49,515 nucleotides of DNA from JAFMDF01 sp039024375 (lineage in GTDB: Bacteria > Bacteroidota > Bacteroidia > Chitinophagales > Saprospiraceae). Of this stretch, positions 25,107 to 34,354 are shown in pieces (the stretch's first letter is position 1; each line of letters starts with the position of its first letter). The notes beneath the pieces were generated by a model. That model did not search any database, was not told the origin of the DNA, and was given only the letters and a program-made list of their open reading frames with translations. Location: positions 1 through 49,515 of the forward strand of contig JBCCQK010000005.1 of assembly GCA_039024375.1 (NCBI GenBank). The letters are read 5' to 3'. Position numbers and translations under genes: made by a program.

Positions 25107-28100
25107 TTAAAACTGAACAATGGCGCCCACTAAAATTCTTCTCGGTAGTGCGTAGAAATTGGGATTCGCTAAGGCCCAAGAATAAGCATCCAAAAATGCT
25201 TGCGTATCTCTCCCCGACGTTCCAAGATTTCTCACCCGTGCCACTCCGTCCGAAGACGCTAGGAAACCATCGTCGTCGGGCGAACCCGTAGCGGGATAAA
25301 CGCCTAAAATATTTCTAGCATCCAGTAGGTTTTGAACTCTACAATAGACGTTTAAGAACAGGGGTCGCTCGGCACTCGGCGGAGAAATTTTAAAGTTTTT
25401 GTCCGCCCGCAAGTTCAGAGTAAAATTCCACGGTAATCTTGCGCCGTTAATGGCACCGACCGTACCTCCGCCCGAGAATTGTCTAGGAATAGATTTGGCC
25501 GTGTAGGGTCGGCCCGAAACGGCCGTTGCTTGAAGATTCAGACCCGCATCTGCAAAGATTTCTTTACCGAACCAAATCGGACCGTTGTAGCGCCGACCTC
25601 GTCCAAAACGATAATCTATGACGGCATTCAATCGGTGCCTTTCGTCAAAATCTAGCGGAAATAGCGTTCTCAAATTTCCATTTTCGGCAACGCCCACTTG
25701 GGAAAATGAATTAGACCCCGTACCGTCAGCAAATTGCAACGTATAATTAGCTTGTAATTGAATATTGTTTTTGCGGCGACGGTCAAATTGTAGTGTGAAC
25801 CCCTTGACCGTACCAAAGTCGATATTGTCAACCGTATTGTATTGGCCAATAACGGGCACGTACAAGAACACCCGCGATTGAATCATATCCCGAATTTCTC
25901 GGTAGTAAGCTGCCAATTTCAAGGCCGCCGAATTGCTTAGTTTTTGTTGGAAACCAACTTCGTAGTCAATCGTCCGCTGTGGTTTCAAATTCGGATTGTT
26001 GGAAGGCGTTCGGTTGGGGTCGAGAAAGTACAAATAATCTAAGGCCGTAGCGTTGGTTCTTTCTTGCGGTCGTTGTACTAAAATATCGTAGTGCGCAAAG
26101 AAATTTGCTTCGTCCGAAATGGGAAAGGAGAAAGCCAATCGGGGCATAACATTAATCTGCGCCTCATAATCTTCGAAGGAAGTGCTAGGGTCAAAATCAA
26201 TTGACTGAATATCTGCGTCTTCGTCCACGAATTTGGGGTTGACAACGCCGCTACCAAAAATGACATTTCCGTCATTGGCGGGATTACCATTGGCAAAATA
26301 CCACTGTTCGCCATCTCGAAAGGCTTTTACCGTACTAGAGTTGGCACTTTGTAGATACACTTTAAAATCGTCGCCCACACCCGCTGGCTTTTCTTCGCCG
26401 ATGCTAGCGTAAAAATCTCTAGCCCCCATGATTTCGTACAAAGAATAAGGGTCTTTTAATACTTTCCGATTAGCATCGAAGTAATCTACTCGCACCCCAA
26501 TTCGGAAAATAATATCCTTAAAAGAAAATTTATCTTGGAGGTAAGTTGAAGCGTAAATGGGTCGGACGGGTGCAACGGGATAGGTTCGAATGCCGTTTTC
26601 GTCCGTCGCTCGGAAAAAATCTTCGAAGGTCACGTCACCCGTTTGCTTATTACCCAAATAATCGAACCCTTGATAATTGATAATCCCCGCCGTACCGTGC
26701 AACTCCTGCGCCGAAAACATATCTAAACCCAATTGGTCGGGCGAAAGGCCATCAATATTGGTATATTCGTTGAGGCTTTGCCCCGTTACTTCTCGAACTC
26801 TTCTGAAAAACAAGTTATCATCGAAGCCTTCCGTAGCAATTCGTGTGTCATACAACGGTACATTTAGAAAGCCAATGTTTGCACCCGCCGCAATCATCGT
26901 ATCTCCAATGATATTGGTCGTGTCAACTCCTAGAATATGTCGATTGGCCTGCAAACGCGCTAAATCCCAAAGTCTTCGGGGGGCAATGTTATAGCTGCGG
27001 TTGACCCGCTGCTCGTAATTAAAACCAAATTCAATATTATGCCGCCCTTTCGAATTTTTGGGAACGATGTCAAAAGAAGTATTTCCGTTGAAGGTATAAA
27101 TCTCCCCCTCCGCTCGAAAATTGACATTATAGATAGCGTTTAGATTAGAATGCAAATTCCCCCACACGATACTTCCTGCTCCACTGGTATAGCCAAAAAG
27201 TCCATTAGTCGTTTCAAAGTCGTTGAAATTAGTCGGGTCGGCAATATTATTAAAACTGGCTAGGCCAAAATTCGGATGGCTTTCGGGTACGGGCGTGAAA
27301 CCCGTGAATATTCGTGTGTTATCCACGTGTCCCAATCGAACGACATCCGTTCCCGGAATAGCAGCCCCCGCACCTTCTGTGACGGCAATAGCTGGCGTCC
27401 AATTAAAACCAAAGTTTCCGACGTAACCGTAATCAAACAAATTATCTTGATGTCGAGCATCTTGTTGGTCTCGAAGGTTCTTTTCGTACCCGAATTGTAA
27501 ATAGTAAGAAACGTTTTGGATTAAGCTATTTTTTTGATTTTCGGCTCGTTTGTCTCCTCCAAATCTTTGGCGAAAGCGAAAGATACCTCGATAGGTCGTG
27601 GAATTATTAAATGGATTGTTCTGCGAGTTCAGTAGGCGCCAACCACCAGGGGTAAATTGATTTTCGCTAGTCGTGTAAGTTCCCGTGAAAGCAACGTCAA
27701 TCGTTTTGCTCAACCTAGCTTCCAGTTTGGCTGTCAAATCTAAGCGCTCGCTAGCTTCGAAAGGGCGCGCATCCAGCGCATCTACGTCTTCATTCGTTAA
27801 AAATTCGGCGGTGGGGATTCGCGTATTATTGAAAAGGGTAATTGGATTAGCTTCCAGTTCGGCGAGTTTTTCGTCCTTGATGCGATAAACAGGAATCGCT
27901 GGTGGGTCATCATCACCTCGGTAAGTATAACGCCCCGAAATTCTATAGCCTAAAATAGATTGTTTGTCTTTGTTCTTTAGAATAGGGCCACTCAAACCGA
28001 TACCCACAATGTTATTATTATAAGGGTCGAGTTGATTGGAGGTTTCCACTTCGGCGTTGCCCGAAAATCTTTGAGAAGGACCTTTCGTAGTGATGGAAAT

Positions 28101-28739
28101 AATACCACCCGTTACATCTCCGTACCGCGCTTCGATTCCACCAGTAATGACTTGAAGTTGTTCAATTTCCGATTCGGGAATCAAGGCACCGCTAACCCGA
28201 ACACCGTCGATGTAGTAGTCCGTCGAATTGGAACGCGACCCTCGAATGGAAATAGCGTCTCCCTCATCCGCCGAGGAGGCCCCCGCTGTCAACGTAGCGA
28301 TGGCGTTGATATTTCTCGTAGGCAACTGTCGAATCTGTTCCGAAGTGACTGTTCCACCCTGCGTTGTATTATCCTGTTCCACTAGAGGCACCTCATAAGC
28401 AATGACCTCAACGGCGTCCAAAGTAACACCCGATGACAAAACCGCATCTAGTTTATTGGTCTTACCACCATAGACAATTACTCCTTCGTACTTCTGCGTT
28501 TGCAGACCGACGTAGCTAAATTCGACATCGTAATTTCCTGGGTCTAGGTTACCAATTAGGTAGTTGCCATCCAAGTCCGTTTCCGTTCCTCGGATAAATG
28601 TTCCTTGTTTGTAAAGCGCCACATTACCGAACAAGACGGGTTCTCCGTTATCATCCGTTACACTTCCACCTAAAGCCGTTTGTGAAAAAGCCGAAGCGCT
28701 AGTCATCAATGAAAAGCAAATGAGTAAATATCGTATCAT
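25107..28739 (-). CDS. TonB-dependent receptor with carboxypeptidase-like N-terminal domain
   Basis: 1210 residues. Signal peptide (1-19, ending SAFSQ), a carboxypeptidase-regulatory-like beta-sandwich (about 22-105: GGSVTDDNGEPVLFGNVALY...YDVEFSYVGLQ), a plug domain (about 115-215: IRQLPTRNINAIATLTAG, ISIRGSRSNSTDYYIDGVRV, EARYGDVTGGIISITTKG) and a long barrel ending in the usual terminal phenylalanine (ILVGAIVQF). It imports a ligand through the outer membrane using TonB energy (a TonB gene lies at 46378). The ligand is not predictable. First gene of the receptor-T9SS set; no SusD gene follows, so it is not a standard glycan-utilisation pair. Confidence 0.92.
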   Translation of the reverse strand: MIRYLLICFSLMTSASAFSQTALGGSVTDDNGEPVLFGNVALYKQGTFIRGTETDLDGNYLIGNLDPGNYDVEFSYVGLQTQKYEGVIVYGGKTNKLDAVLSSGVTLDAVEVIAYEVPLVEQDNTTQGGTVTSEQIRQLPTRNINAIATLTAGASSADEGDAISIRGSRSNSTDYYIDGVRVSGALIPESEIEQLQVITGGIEARYGDVTGGIISITTKGPSQRFSGNAEVETSNQLDPYNNNIVGIGLSGPILKNKDKQSILGYRISGRYTYRGDDDPPAIPVYRIKDEKLAELEANPITLFNNTRIPTAEFLTNEDVDALDARPFEASERLDLTAKLEARLSKTIDVAFTGTYTTSENQFTPGGWRLLNSQNNPFNNSTTYRGIFRFRQRFGGDKRAENQKNSLIQNVSYYLQFGYEKNLRDQQDARHQDNLFDYGYVGNFGFNWTPAIAVTEGAGAAIPGTDVVRLGHVDNTRIFTGFTPVPESHPNFGLASFNNIADPTNFNDFETTNGLFGYTSGAGSIVWGNLHSNLNAIYNVNFRAEGEIYTFNGNTSFDIVPKNSKGRHNIEFGFNYEQRVNRSYNIAPRRLWDLARLQANRHILGVDTTNIIGDTMIAAGANIGFLNVPLYDTRIATEGFDDNLFFRRVREVTGQSLNEYTNIDGLSPDQLGLDMFSAQELHGTAGIINYQGFDYLGNKQTGDVTFEDFFRATDENGIRTYPVAPVRPIYASTYLQDKFSFKDIIFRIGVRVDYFDANRKVLKDPYSLYEIMGARDFYASIGEEKPAGVGDDFKVYLQSANSSTVKAFRDGEQWYFANGNPANDGNVIFGSGVVNPKFVDEDADIQSIDFDPSTSFEDYEAQINVMPRLAFSFPISDEANFFAHYDILVQRPQERTNATALDYLYFLDPNRTPSNNPNLKPQRTIDYEVGFQQKLSNSAALKLAAYYREIRDMIQSRVFLYVPVIGQYNTVDNIDFGTVKGFTLQFDRRRKNNIQLQANYTLQFADGTGSNSFSQVGVAENGNLRTLFPLDFDERHRLNAVIDYRFGRGRRYNGPIWFGKEIFADAGLNLQATAVSGRPYTAKSIPRQFSGGGTVGAINGARLPWNFTLNLRADKNFKISPPSAERPLFLNVYCRVQNLLDARNILGVYPATGSPDDDGFLASSDGVARVRNLGTSGRDTQAFLDAYSWALANPNFYALPRRILVGAIVQF

Positions 28740-29684
28740 ATAGTAGGAATTAGCTAATAGTTTTAGTGTTTCAGCTTAGTGCAATCCGAAGTGTGATTGG
28801 AGTAAAACAGAAGGGAAACACCAATTGTAGAATTTGGTTGAAGTTTCGACGGGTATCTCTTGGGTAGAAAGAATACAAAATTAACGGGTCAAGACTACAT
28901 TACAAAAGAACTTGATATGTTCCATCCATTAAATTTTCGACACTTTGCGACAACCAAAGCAGTTTTTGCCCCCGATGCACCAGTTTACGACCGATTGTGC
29001 GCAAAGTTTGGTTTCCTAATAACGTATTCGAAGAATATTACTGCTGCTTGAAAGCGGTCAATTATTTTGGTAAGTCTGCGACAATTATCAGAAATCAGAA
29101 GTCAGACCGCCCCGTACGGGCTGTCAGAAGTCAGGTTAACTGAATCATAAAAACAGGATAATTCAACATAGATTTTCAAATTGGCCTTTAACACATTAAA
29201 TACATCTAGAATATGATTTTTTGATGTAGTCCTTTCGGCTGGAATAGCTGTCGAAATTATCCTTCTTACACAACCCCAAGATATCTATGACCCCATCTCA
29301 AAATGATACGACAAGAACTAATTTCCAAAGAAAAAACCGCTTTATAAAATACTCTAGCCACTTCTATCCAAAACACTACCGCATAATTAATAATCAATCC
29401 ATTTTTTGAATACGGTATAGTTATTGGTATAAATAATTTGCAATATTGCATTCTAAAACGCTCATAATCAATAAATTATATTTTTTAAAATATGTTTATT
29501 GTTTCCCGTTATCTTTCCACACACACTTGAGCAACGAAAAGAAAATTCACAATTATTAACAATCTGGGGGTGCAGTTGAGAGAAATGTAAAATTTAATCC
29601 CGATAAAAAATCGGGACAAAATCTAAAAATCTTAATTATTAAGAAGTTAGCATTTAGAGTTTGTAGGTCTATTTTTGCTACTTT

Positions 29685-29719
29685 GAAATTTTTGATTTTG
29701 CATTTTGAATTTTAGATTT
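29685..29719. repeat. Heptad satellite NNNATTT
   Basis: Five consecutive 7-mers all ending in ATTT: GAAATTT, TTGATTT, TGCATTT, TGAATTT, TAGATTT. A shorter run, GGTATTT, TAAATTT, TAGATTT, is at 29947-29967. The fixed period with varying first three bases indicates a degenerating tandem repeat. Confidence 0.65.
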
Positions 29720-29982
29720 ACTCAAAAAACTGTGCAAGACAAACTTAGCGCTTATCCTAATTTTTTTTGTTCAGCAAAATGTTTAAAAAGAACGATAAGC
29801 GCCATTCACACTACACACACCAGTGACTCGAATTCTGAGTGATGGATAGTTTTTAGAGGTTCTAGGCCTTTGGTAAAACTTACAAATTAACCTATGCCAG
29901 CTTAAAATGTAAACTACTGATTATCAGTACTTTTAAATTTAAATTTGGTATTTTAAATTTTAGATTTCAAGTATTCTACCGA

Positions 29983-30017
29983 ACTAGTCCCTAATCAACT
30001 AATCACGAGTCACTAAC
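29983..30017. repeat. AGTGACT-type satellite, minus-strand copy
   Basis: On the minus strand it reads as AGTGACT, CGTGATT, AGTTGATT, AGGGACT, AGT units. It is homologous to 4455-4490 (plus strand) including the one 8-nt unit, and to shorter runs at 2251-2265, 6302-6325 and 37152-37172. Confidence 0.6.
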
Positions 30018-30088
30018 CTAGAGAACTCTTACTTGAACAACCGTTAACAACAGAGGCGAAAGACCCCCACAAAGAGGCTGTTTAGTTA

Positions 30089-32287
30089 ATGTCTAAAAAA
30101 TTTCCCTTTCACGAACAACTAGATTCGATGGACTGTGGCGTTGCCTGCCTACGAATGGTCGCGAGTTACCACGGTCGTACCTACGAAGCGAGTCGCCTTC
30201 GGGACATGACTTTCATTGACCGAGAAGGTGTCTCCTTGCTAGGTATCAGTCACGCTGCGGAGCAAATTGGGTTGAAATCTATTGCTGCGCCCATTCCCTA
30301 TCAACGTTTGACACAGGATATTCCCCTTCCCGCCATTGCGCACTGGGAAGACAATCACTTCATTGTCGTTTACCAAGCAACGGACAAACAAGTTTGGGTG
30401 GGTGACCCCGCTAAAAAGCGCATCACCAAATTGAGCAAAGCGGACTTCTTAGCGGGATGGAGCAAACCCGAATTTCCCGACGAAGAATCGGGTATTTTAC
30501 TACTGCTAGAGCCAATGTCCGACTTCATGGAAAAAGAAGGTGGTCCCGCTCCAAAAAACGGTATTATACACCTATTAAGTTATCTCAAACAATACCAACC
30601 ACTCGTTCGGCAACTCTATTTGGGTGTTTTACTAGTGGCTATTTTTCAATTTATCTTTCCCTTTTTCATTCGAGCTATCGTTGATAAAGGGGTTATGTTA
30701 GAAGATACCTCTTTTATCATTGCCGTTAGTATCGCTTTTTTGGTTCTGTTTTTGAGCCAAACCCTCATCGAATTTTTTAGAAACAAAATCATTCGGCTAG
30801 TGGGCACCAAGATAAATGCGCAGTTGATGTCGGAATTTATTGCCAAACTACTGCAACTCCCCATTAGCTACTTCGAATCTAAGGTGGATGGTGACATTTT
30901 ACAGCGAATTTACGATAATCAGCGGGTCGAAAAGCTGTTGACTTCTACTTCTTTTTTAGCCTTTTTTTCCATTGGTAATCTAATCGTTTCGGCCTTTGTG
31001 TTATTTGTTTTTAGTTTAAAAATATTTTGGCTATTTCTGGTAGGGATTGTGATTTACTTTCTATGGGCATTTCAATGTCTGGAAAAACGCAAAGAATTAG
31101 AAGGGAAGAGATTTGAAGTAGCAACGAGAAATCAAAATGCGCTGGGGCAGCTCGTTTCGGGTATTCACGAAATCAAGCAGCACAACGTCGAATTAGAAAA
31201 AAGATGGGAATGGGAAGCCGTACAAACGGAAATTTACGAAGTTAATAACGACTATTTTTCCATCGAACAGCGACAGAAAGTAGGAGCTGCCTTCATCAAC
31301 GACTTCAAGAATATCGCCATCACCATCGTTGCGGCGCACGCCATTATTGACCCCAGCCAAGTGATGAGTCTAGGTACGTTGGTGGCTATCCAGTACCTTA
31401 TTGGTCAATTGAACGGGCCAATGGAACAAATCATTACTTTTTTGAGTGAAGTGCAAGACGCCAAATTGAGCGTCGAACGGATGAACGAACTACACCGAGA
31501 AGCACCCAAAGAGGACTTACAAAATACCCTAAACGTTTTGCCCGAAACGGGTGAAATTACTTTCGAAAAAGTGTCTTTTCGGTACGAAGGGTTGAACGCT
31601 CCATTAGTGCTACGAAATATTAATTTGACGATTCCCGAAGGCAAAACTACCGCCATCGTGGGGTCTAGTGGTAGTGGAAAAACTACATTATTGAAACTGT
31701 TACTGGGAGTATATCAACCAACGGAAGGAACTATTAATTTAGGTAACGTCAACTTAGCGGCCATCAACGGACGCCTTTGGCGAAGCCAGTACGACGTCGT
31801 ATCGCAAGATGGGCAAATTTTTTTTGATACCATTACTAATAATATTGCTTTCGGTGCTCCCGTACCCGATAAAAGAAAAGTGATTCGAGCTGCCAGAATC
31901 GCCAACATTCAGCGATATATAGAAAAATTGGTATTGGGATATAGCACCATCATTGGTCCAGATACCGTGAGCGGCGGTCAAAAACAACGCCTTTTGATTG
32001 CCAGAGCGGCCTACACCAATCCAAATTATCTATTTTTGGACGAGCCGACCAATCCCCTAGACACCTACAACGAAATGATTATCATGGAAAATTTGGCGGA
32101 TTATTTTGTCGATAAAACAGTGGTAATAGTGGCTCAACGACTTTCGACGATTATTAACGCCGACCACATCGTCGTTTTGGAAGACGGAGAAATTATTGAG
32201 CAAGGTACCCATAACCATTTAATGAGACTTCGAGGCGCTTATTATCAAATGCACAAAAATCAGACGGAGTTATCGGATATTCAGTAA
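30089..32287 (+). CDS. C39-peptidase-domain ABC exporter (PCAT-like), atypical H-loop
   Basis: 732 residues. An N-terminal C39 cysteine peptidase (Gln10, Cys16 in MDCGVAC, His90 in DNHFIVV, Asp106 in GDP) would cut double-glycine leaders. Six transmembrane helices (about 165-430) follow, then an ATPase domain with Walker A GSSGSGKT (525-532), signature VSGGQ, and Walker B FLDEP (catalytic E652). The H-loop reads VAQRLST, with Gln683 where histidine is expected, and the D-loop is TNPLD. Histidine here is normally needed for ATP hydrolysis, so activity may be reduced. No membrane-fusion (HlyD) gene or precursor peptide gene is adjacent; it appears orphaned. Confidence 0.88.
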   Translation: MSKKFPFHEQLDSMDCGVACLRMVASYHGRTYEASRLRDMTFIDREGVSLLGISHAAEQIGLKSIAAPIPYQRLTQDIPLPAIAHWEDNHFIVVYQATDKQVWVGDPAKKRITKLSKADFLAGWSKPEFPDEESGILLLLEPMSDFMEKEGGPAPKNGIIHLLSYLKQYQPLVRQLYLGVLLVAIFQFIFPFFIRAIVDKGVMLEDTSFIIAVSIAFLVLFLSQTLIEFFRNKIIRLVGTKINAQLMSEFIAKLLQLPISYFESKVDGDILQRIYDNQRVEKLLTSTSFLAFFSIGNLIVSAFVLFVFSLKIFWLFLVGIVIYFLWAFQCLEKRKELEGKRFEVATRNQNALGQLVSGIHEIKQHNVELEKRWEWEAVQTEIYEVNNDYFSIEQRQKVGAAFINDFKNIAITIVAAHAIIDPSQVMSLGTLVAIQYLIGQLNGPMEQIITFLSEVQDAKLSVERMNELHREAPKEDLQNTLNVLPETGEITFEKVSFRYEGLNAPLVLRNINLTIPEGKTTAIVGSSGSGKTTLLKLLLGVYQPTEGTINLGNVNLAAINGRLWRSQYDVVSQDGQIFFDTITNNIAFGAPVPDKRKVIRAARIANIQRYIEKLVLGYSTIIGPDTVSGGQKQRLLIARAAYTNPNYLFLDEPTNPLDTYNEMIIMENLADYFVDKTVVIVAQRLSTIINADHIVVLEDGEIIEQGTHNHLMRLRGAYYQMHKNQTELSDIQ

Positions 32288-32657
32288 ACGCTATTTGGTG
32301 AAAAAATATATCAACTTTTATTGCTTGAACAGTACTTTATTTTCTTTGGAAATATTGTAGATTTAGTAAATTAAATCACTGTTACAACATTTTTTTATAA
32401 AATAATATTCTACAAAAAGTACACGCTACCGCAACATAATTACCTAACAGTCAACTAGATACTATTCTGATATTCGGATATGGAAAAACTTCAGAAATGA
32501 AGGTACTCTTGCGAAAATGTAATATTTACTTTAAATTGCAGAAAATTACATCCAAAATATTACTATATCCTACCCTACTCGTTTACAACATCCAATCTCA
32601 TAGCATAGCATATCCACACAAACAAATTAAACATTTACGTCTCACTAAAGATTGCGA
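32288..32657. other. 370-bp gene-free upstream region
   Basis: Strongly AT-rich spacer between the ABC exporter and the kinase-ybeY pair. I see no gene, no strong hairpin and no exact promoter box. Confidence 0.5.
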
Positions 32658-33095
32658 ATGATTAACTATCTACTTTCTAGTCAGGCCGAAAATATGCTAC
32701 GATTGTCTTCTAACCCACGAAATGTTTCTCGCATTGAAAACTTTGTGGAAAGAGTCGCACAGAAATACCAAATTGCTCCAGACCTTTACGGCAATATACT
32801 TATTAGTCTTACCGAAGCAGTAAACAACGCCATCATCCACGGCAACGAAAACGACGAAACCAAAACGGTGGAAGTCGCCCTCAAAGAAGACATCAATGCT
32901 TTGGCTTTCCAAGTACGAGATGAAGGTCAAGGATTTGACTACGAAAACTTACCCGACCCAACTTCTCCAGAGAATTTAACCCGAATCGGTGGAAGAGGTG
33001 TCTTTTTAATGCACCAACTATCCGACCAAGTCGATTTTCAAGACAACGGCAGCACCGTTGAAATGAGGTTTGCGTTAGATTGCCCACGAGGTTAA
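32658..33095 (+). CDS. Anti-sigma-regulatory-type ATP-binding protein (RsbW-like kinase fold)
   Basis: 145 residues from the ATG at 32658 (a TTG at 32652 would add two residues). It is a stand-alone GHKL ATPase domain: N-box EAVNNAIIHGN, G1 box VRDEGQGFD, G2 box GGRGVFLMHQL. Such proteins bind anti-anti-sigma or sigma factors and may phosphorylate a partner on serine. No anti-anti-sigma (STAS) gene is adjacent. It precedes ybeY by 25 bp, so the two are probably cotranscribed, an arrangement I recall from other Bacteroidota. Confidence 0.88.
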   Translation: MINYLLSSQAENMLRLSSNPRNVSRIENFVERVAQKYQIAPDLYGNILISLTEAVNNAIIHGNENDETKTVEVALKEDINALAFQVRDEGQGFDYENLPDPTSPENLTRIGGRGVFLMHQLSDQVDFQDNGSTVEMRFALDCPRG

Positions 33096-33120
33096 TTCTC
33101 TATTTCACACCTTCACATTA

Positions 33121-33591
33121 ATGGATTTTCCCGATTTTTCGGACATACCCGTTGACCCGATTCAGTTCTACGCCGAATCGTTGGACTTCCAATTGGCCAA
33201 CGAATCAGAAATAATTGCTTGGATTACTCAAACCATCATCGAAGAGTCCAAAAAACTCGTCATGCTCAACTTTATATTCTGCAACGACGAGTATTTACAC
33301 AAGATTAACGTCGAATACCTCGACCACGATACACTTACCGACATTATCACCTTTCCTTATTCCGATGACGAGCAGTTCATAGAAGGTGATATTTATATCA
33401 GTGTCCAAAGAGTTCGAGCAAATGCCCAACAATTCAATGTTCCCTTTTTACAAGAACTGCATCGAGTAATTATTCACGGCGTACTACACCTTTGCGGCTA
33501 CGGCGACAAGACCGAGACAGAAAAGAAGGTCATGCGAAGTAAGGAAGATTTTTATATCACAAAGGTCAGCAGTAGTAGCAGTAAGCAGTAG
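33121..33591 (+). CDS. ybeY: rRNA maturation endoribonuclease YbeY
   Basis: 156 residues. The metal-binding motif HGVLHLCGYGD has H119, H123 and D129; the third ligand is Asp rather than His, as is common in Bacteroidota. LDHDTLTDIITFPY and EGDIYISV are the other family blocks. YbeY takes part in 16S rRNA 3'-end maturation and ribosome quality control. The last residues (SSSSSKQ) are low-complexity, encoded by a short AGT/AGC run. It is second in a probable operon. Confidence 0.93.
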   Translation: MDFPDFSDIPVDPIQFYAESLDFQLANESEIIAWITQTIIEESKKLVMLNFIFCNDEYLHKINVEYLDHDTLTDIITFPYSDDEQFIEGDIYISVQRVRANAQQFNVPFLQELHRVIIHGVLHLCGYGDKTETEKKVMRSKEDFYITKVSSSSSKQ

Positions 33592-34354
33592 CGTTTAGTA
33601 AATAAGCGTAAAGAAAGCGTCAACGTTTAGTTCCTTATTTCTGTGTTAGAAAAAGCAGTTAACCGTAGCAGAAAAATACAACAGGAAAAGTTATCAGCAT
33701 TCAATTTCATGCTCTTTTCTTAATGTGTAAAAGGAGCAGCAGTAACAATCTACCAAGAAAACTTTGCTGTAAAGTGAGAAAATAATCTAGACTAGGATAA
33801 AACGATTGGTAAGAAAAAAAAATTCTCCTACATTCAAGGAGGCTTAGGTAAGGAATGTAGGAGAGCTAAACATACTATGAGAAAACTACACGCCACAAAT
33901 ATACAAGCAATGGTAACATTTCTAAAGCGGTTTTTATTAAGCGGTAGTAACTTTGTACGTTAAGGTACCAAATACTTAGAAAGAGGTTATTCAAAACTAG
34001 TAAAAGGAAGATTTTTGGGAATAAGTGGTCGCTTTTTTCGTATATAAGGGCTTAACGTGGAGCCATTTACCGCAGGAGTGTTCAAATTTCTGTATCACGT
34101 AGAGTGTACAGAGAATGCAGAGGTCTCATTATCAATACTCTGCGGACTTTGCGTCCTCTGCGTGACCTACTTTTCTGAACATTTCCTTTACTGCCAGCTA
34201 TTTGTAAAATCTGTAAGATAAAATAAGAAACTATGGCCTTTTTTGTGCAGCACTATCAAATCAACTGATTTACGTTGAACAATCTTTCGAAAAACAGTAT
34301 TTTTATTATCGGAATTTAGTACCCAATCTCATCTTCTCAGACTGCACTATTCGT
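33592..34354. other. 763-bp gene-free region with a candidate RNA and an intergenic repeat
   Basis: It contains a minus-strand promoter/terminator pair (33815-33903, listed separately), a plus-strand -7 box TAACTTTG at 33948-33955, and a CTCTGCGGACTTTGCG, then TCCTCTGCGTGA block (about 34139-34167) that is a typical Bacteroidota dispersed repeat paired with GCAGAGGTCTC just upstream. A 28-codon ORF (33877-33963) is probably incidental. The end of the region is the leader of the Asp-box gene. Confidence 0.55.
33815..33889 (-). ncRNA. Candidate ~75-nt small RNA, minus strand
   Basis: On the minus strand an exact -7 box TATATTTG (33903 to 33896), with CTTTAG about 20 bp upstream, would start RNA near 33889. 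A textbook intrinsic terminator ends it: CTCCTACATTC (33863-33853), 17-nt loop, GAATGTAGGAG (33835-33825), then AATTTTTTTTTC. The T-tract exists only in the minus direction, and no annotated minus-strand gene lies upstream to need it. Function is unknown. Confidence 0.5.

Larger units (their letters stand above)
28740..30088. other. 1.35-kb gene-free region with several repeats
   Basis: Between the divergent TonB receptor and C39 ABC exporter. It contains a TCCCGAT/ATCGGGA hairpin (29598-29616, 5-nt loop), a GCGCTTATC/GATAAGCGC stem (29748-29756/29794-29802) with an inner GTTC/GAAC pair, a heptad satellite (29685-29719), and an AGTGACT-type satellite (29983-30017). No conserved ORF is seen. 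No short peptide with a double-glycine leader, the usual substrate of a C39 exporter, was found on the plus strand. Confidence 0.6.

Noticed and set aside
28860..29051. 63-codon ORF upstream of the TonB receptor
   Set aside because: Starts at TTG, has no recognisable motif, and lies in a repeat-rich spacer; probably chance.
28740..30088. Double-glycine precursor peptide for the C39 exporter
   Set aside because: I looked on the plus strand for short ORFs with a GG-ending leader and found none.
33877..33963. 28-codon ORF starting MRKLHATNIQ
   Set aside because: Too short, overlaps a candidate minus-strand RNA, and no conserved context; may be incidental.
34083..34172. CTCTGCG...CTTTGCG block as a possible regulatory RNA
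   Set aside because: It looks like a dispersed intergenic repeat common in Bacteroidota genomes, so no specific function is claimed.
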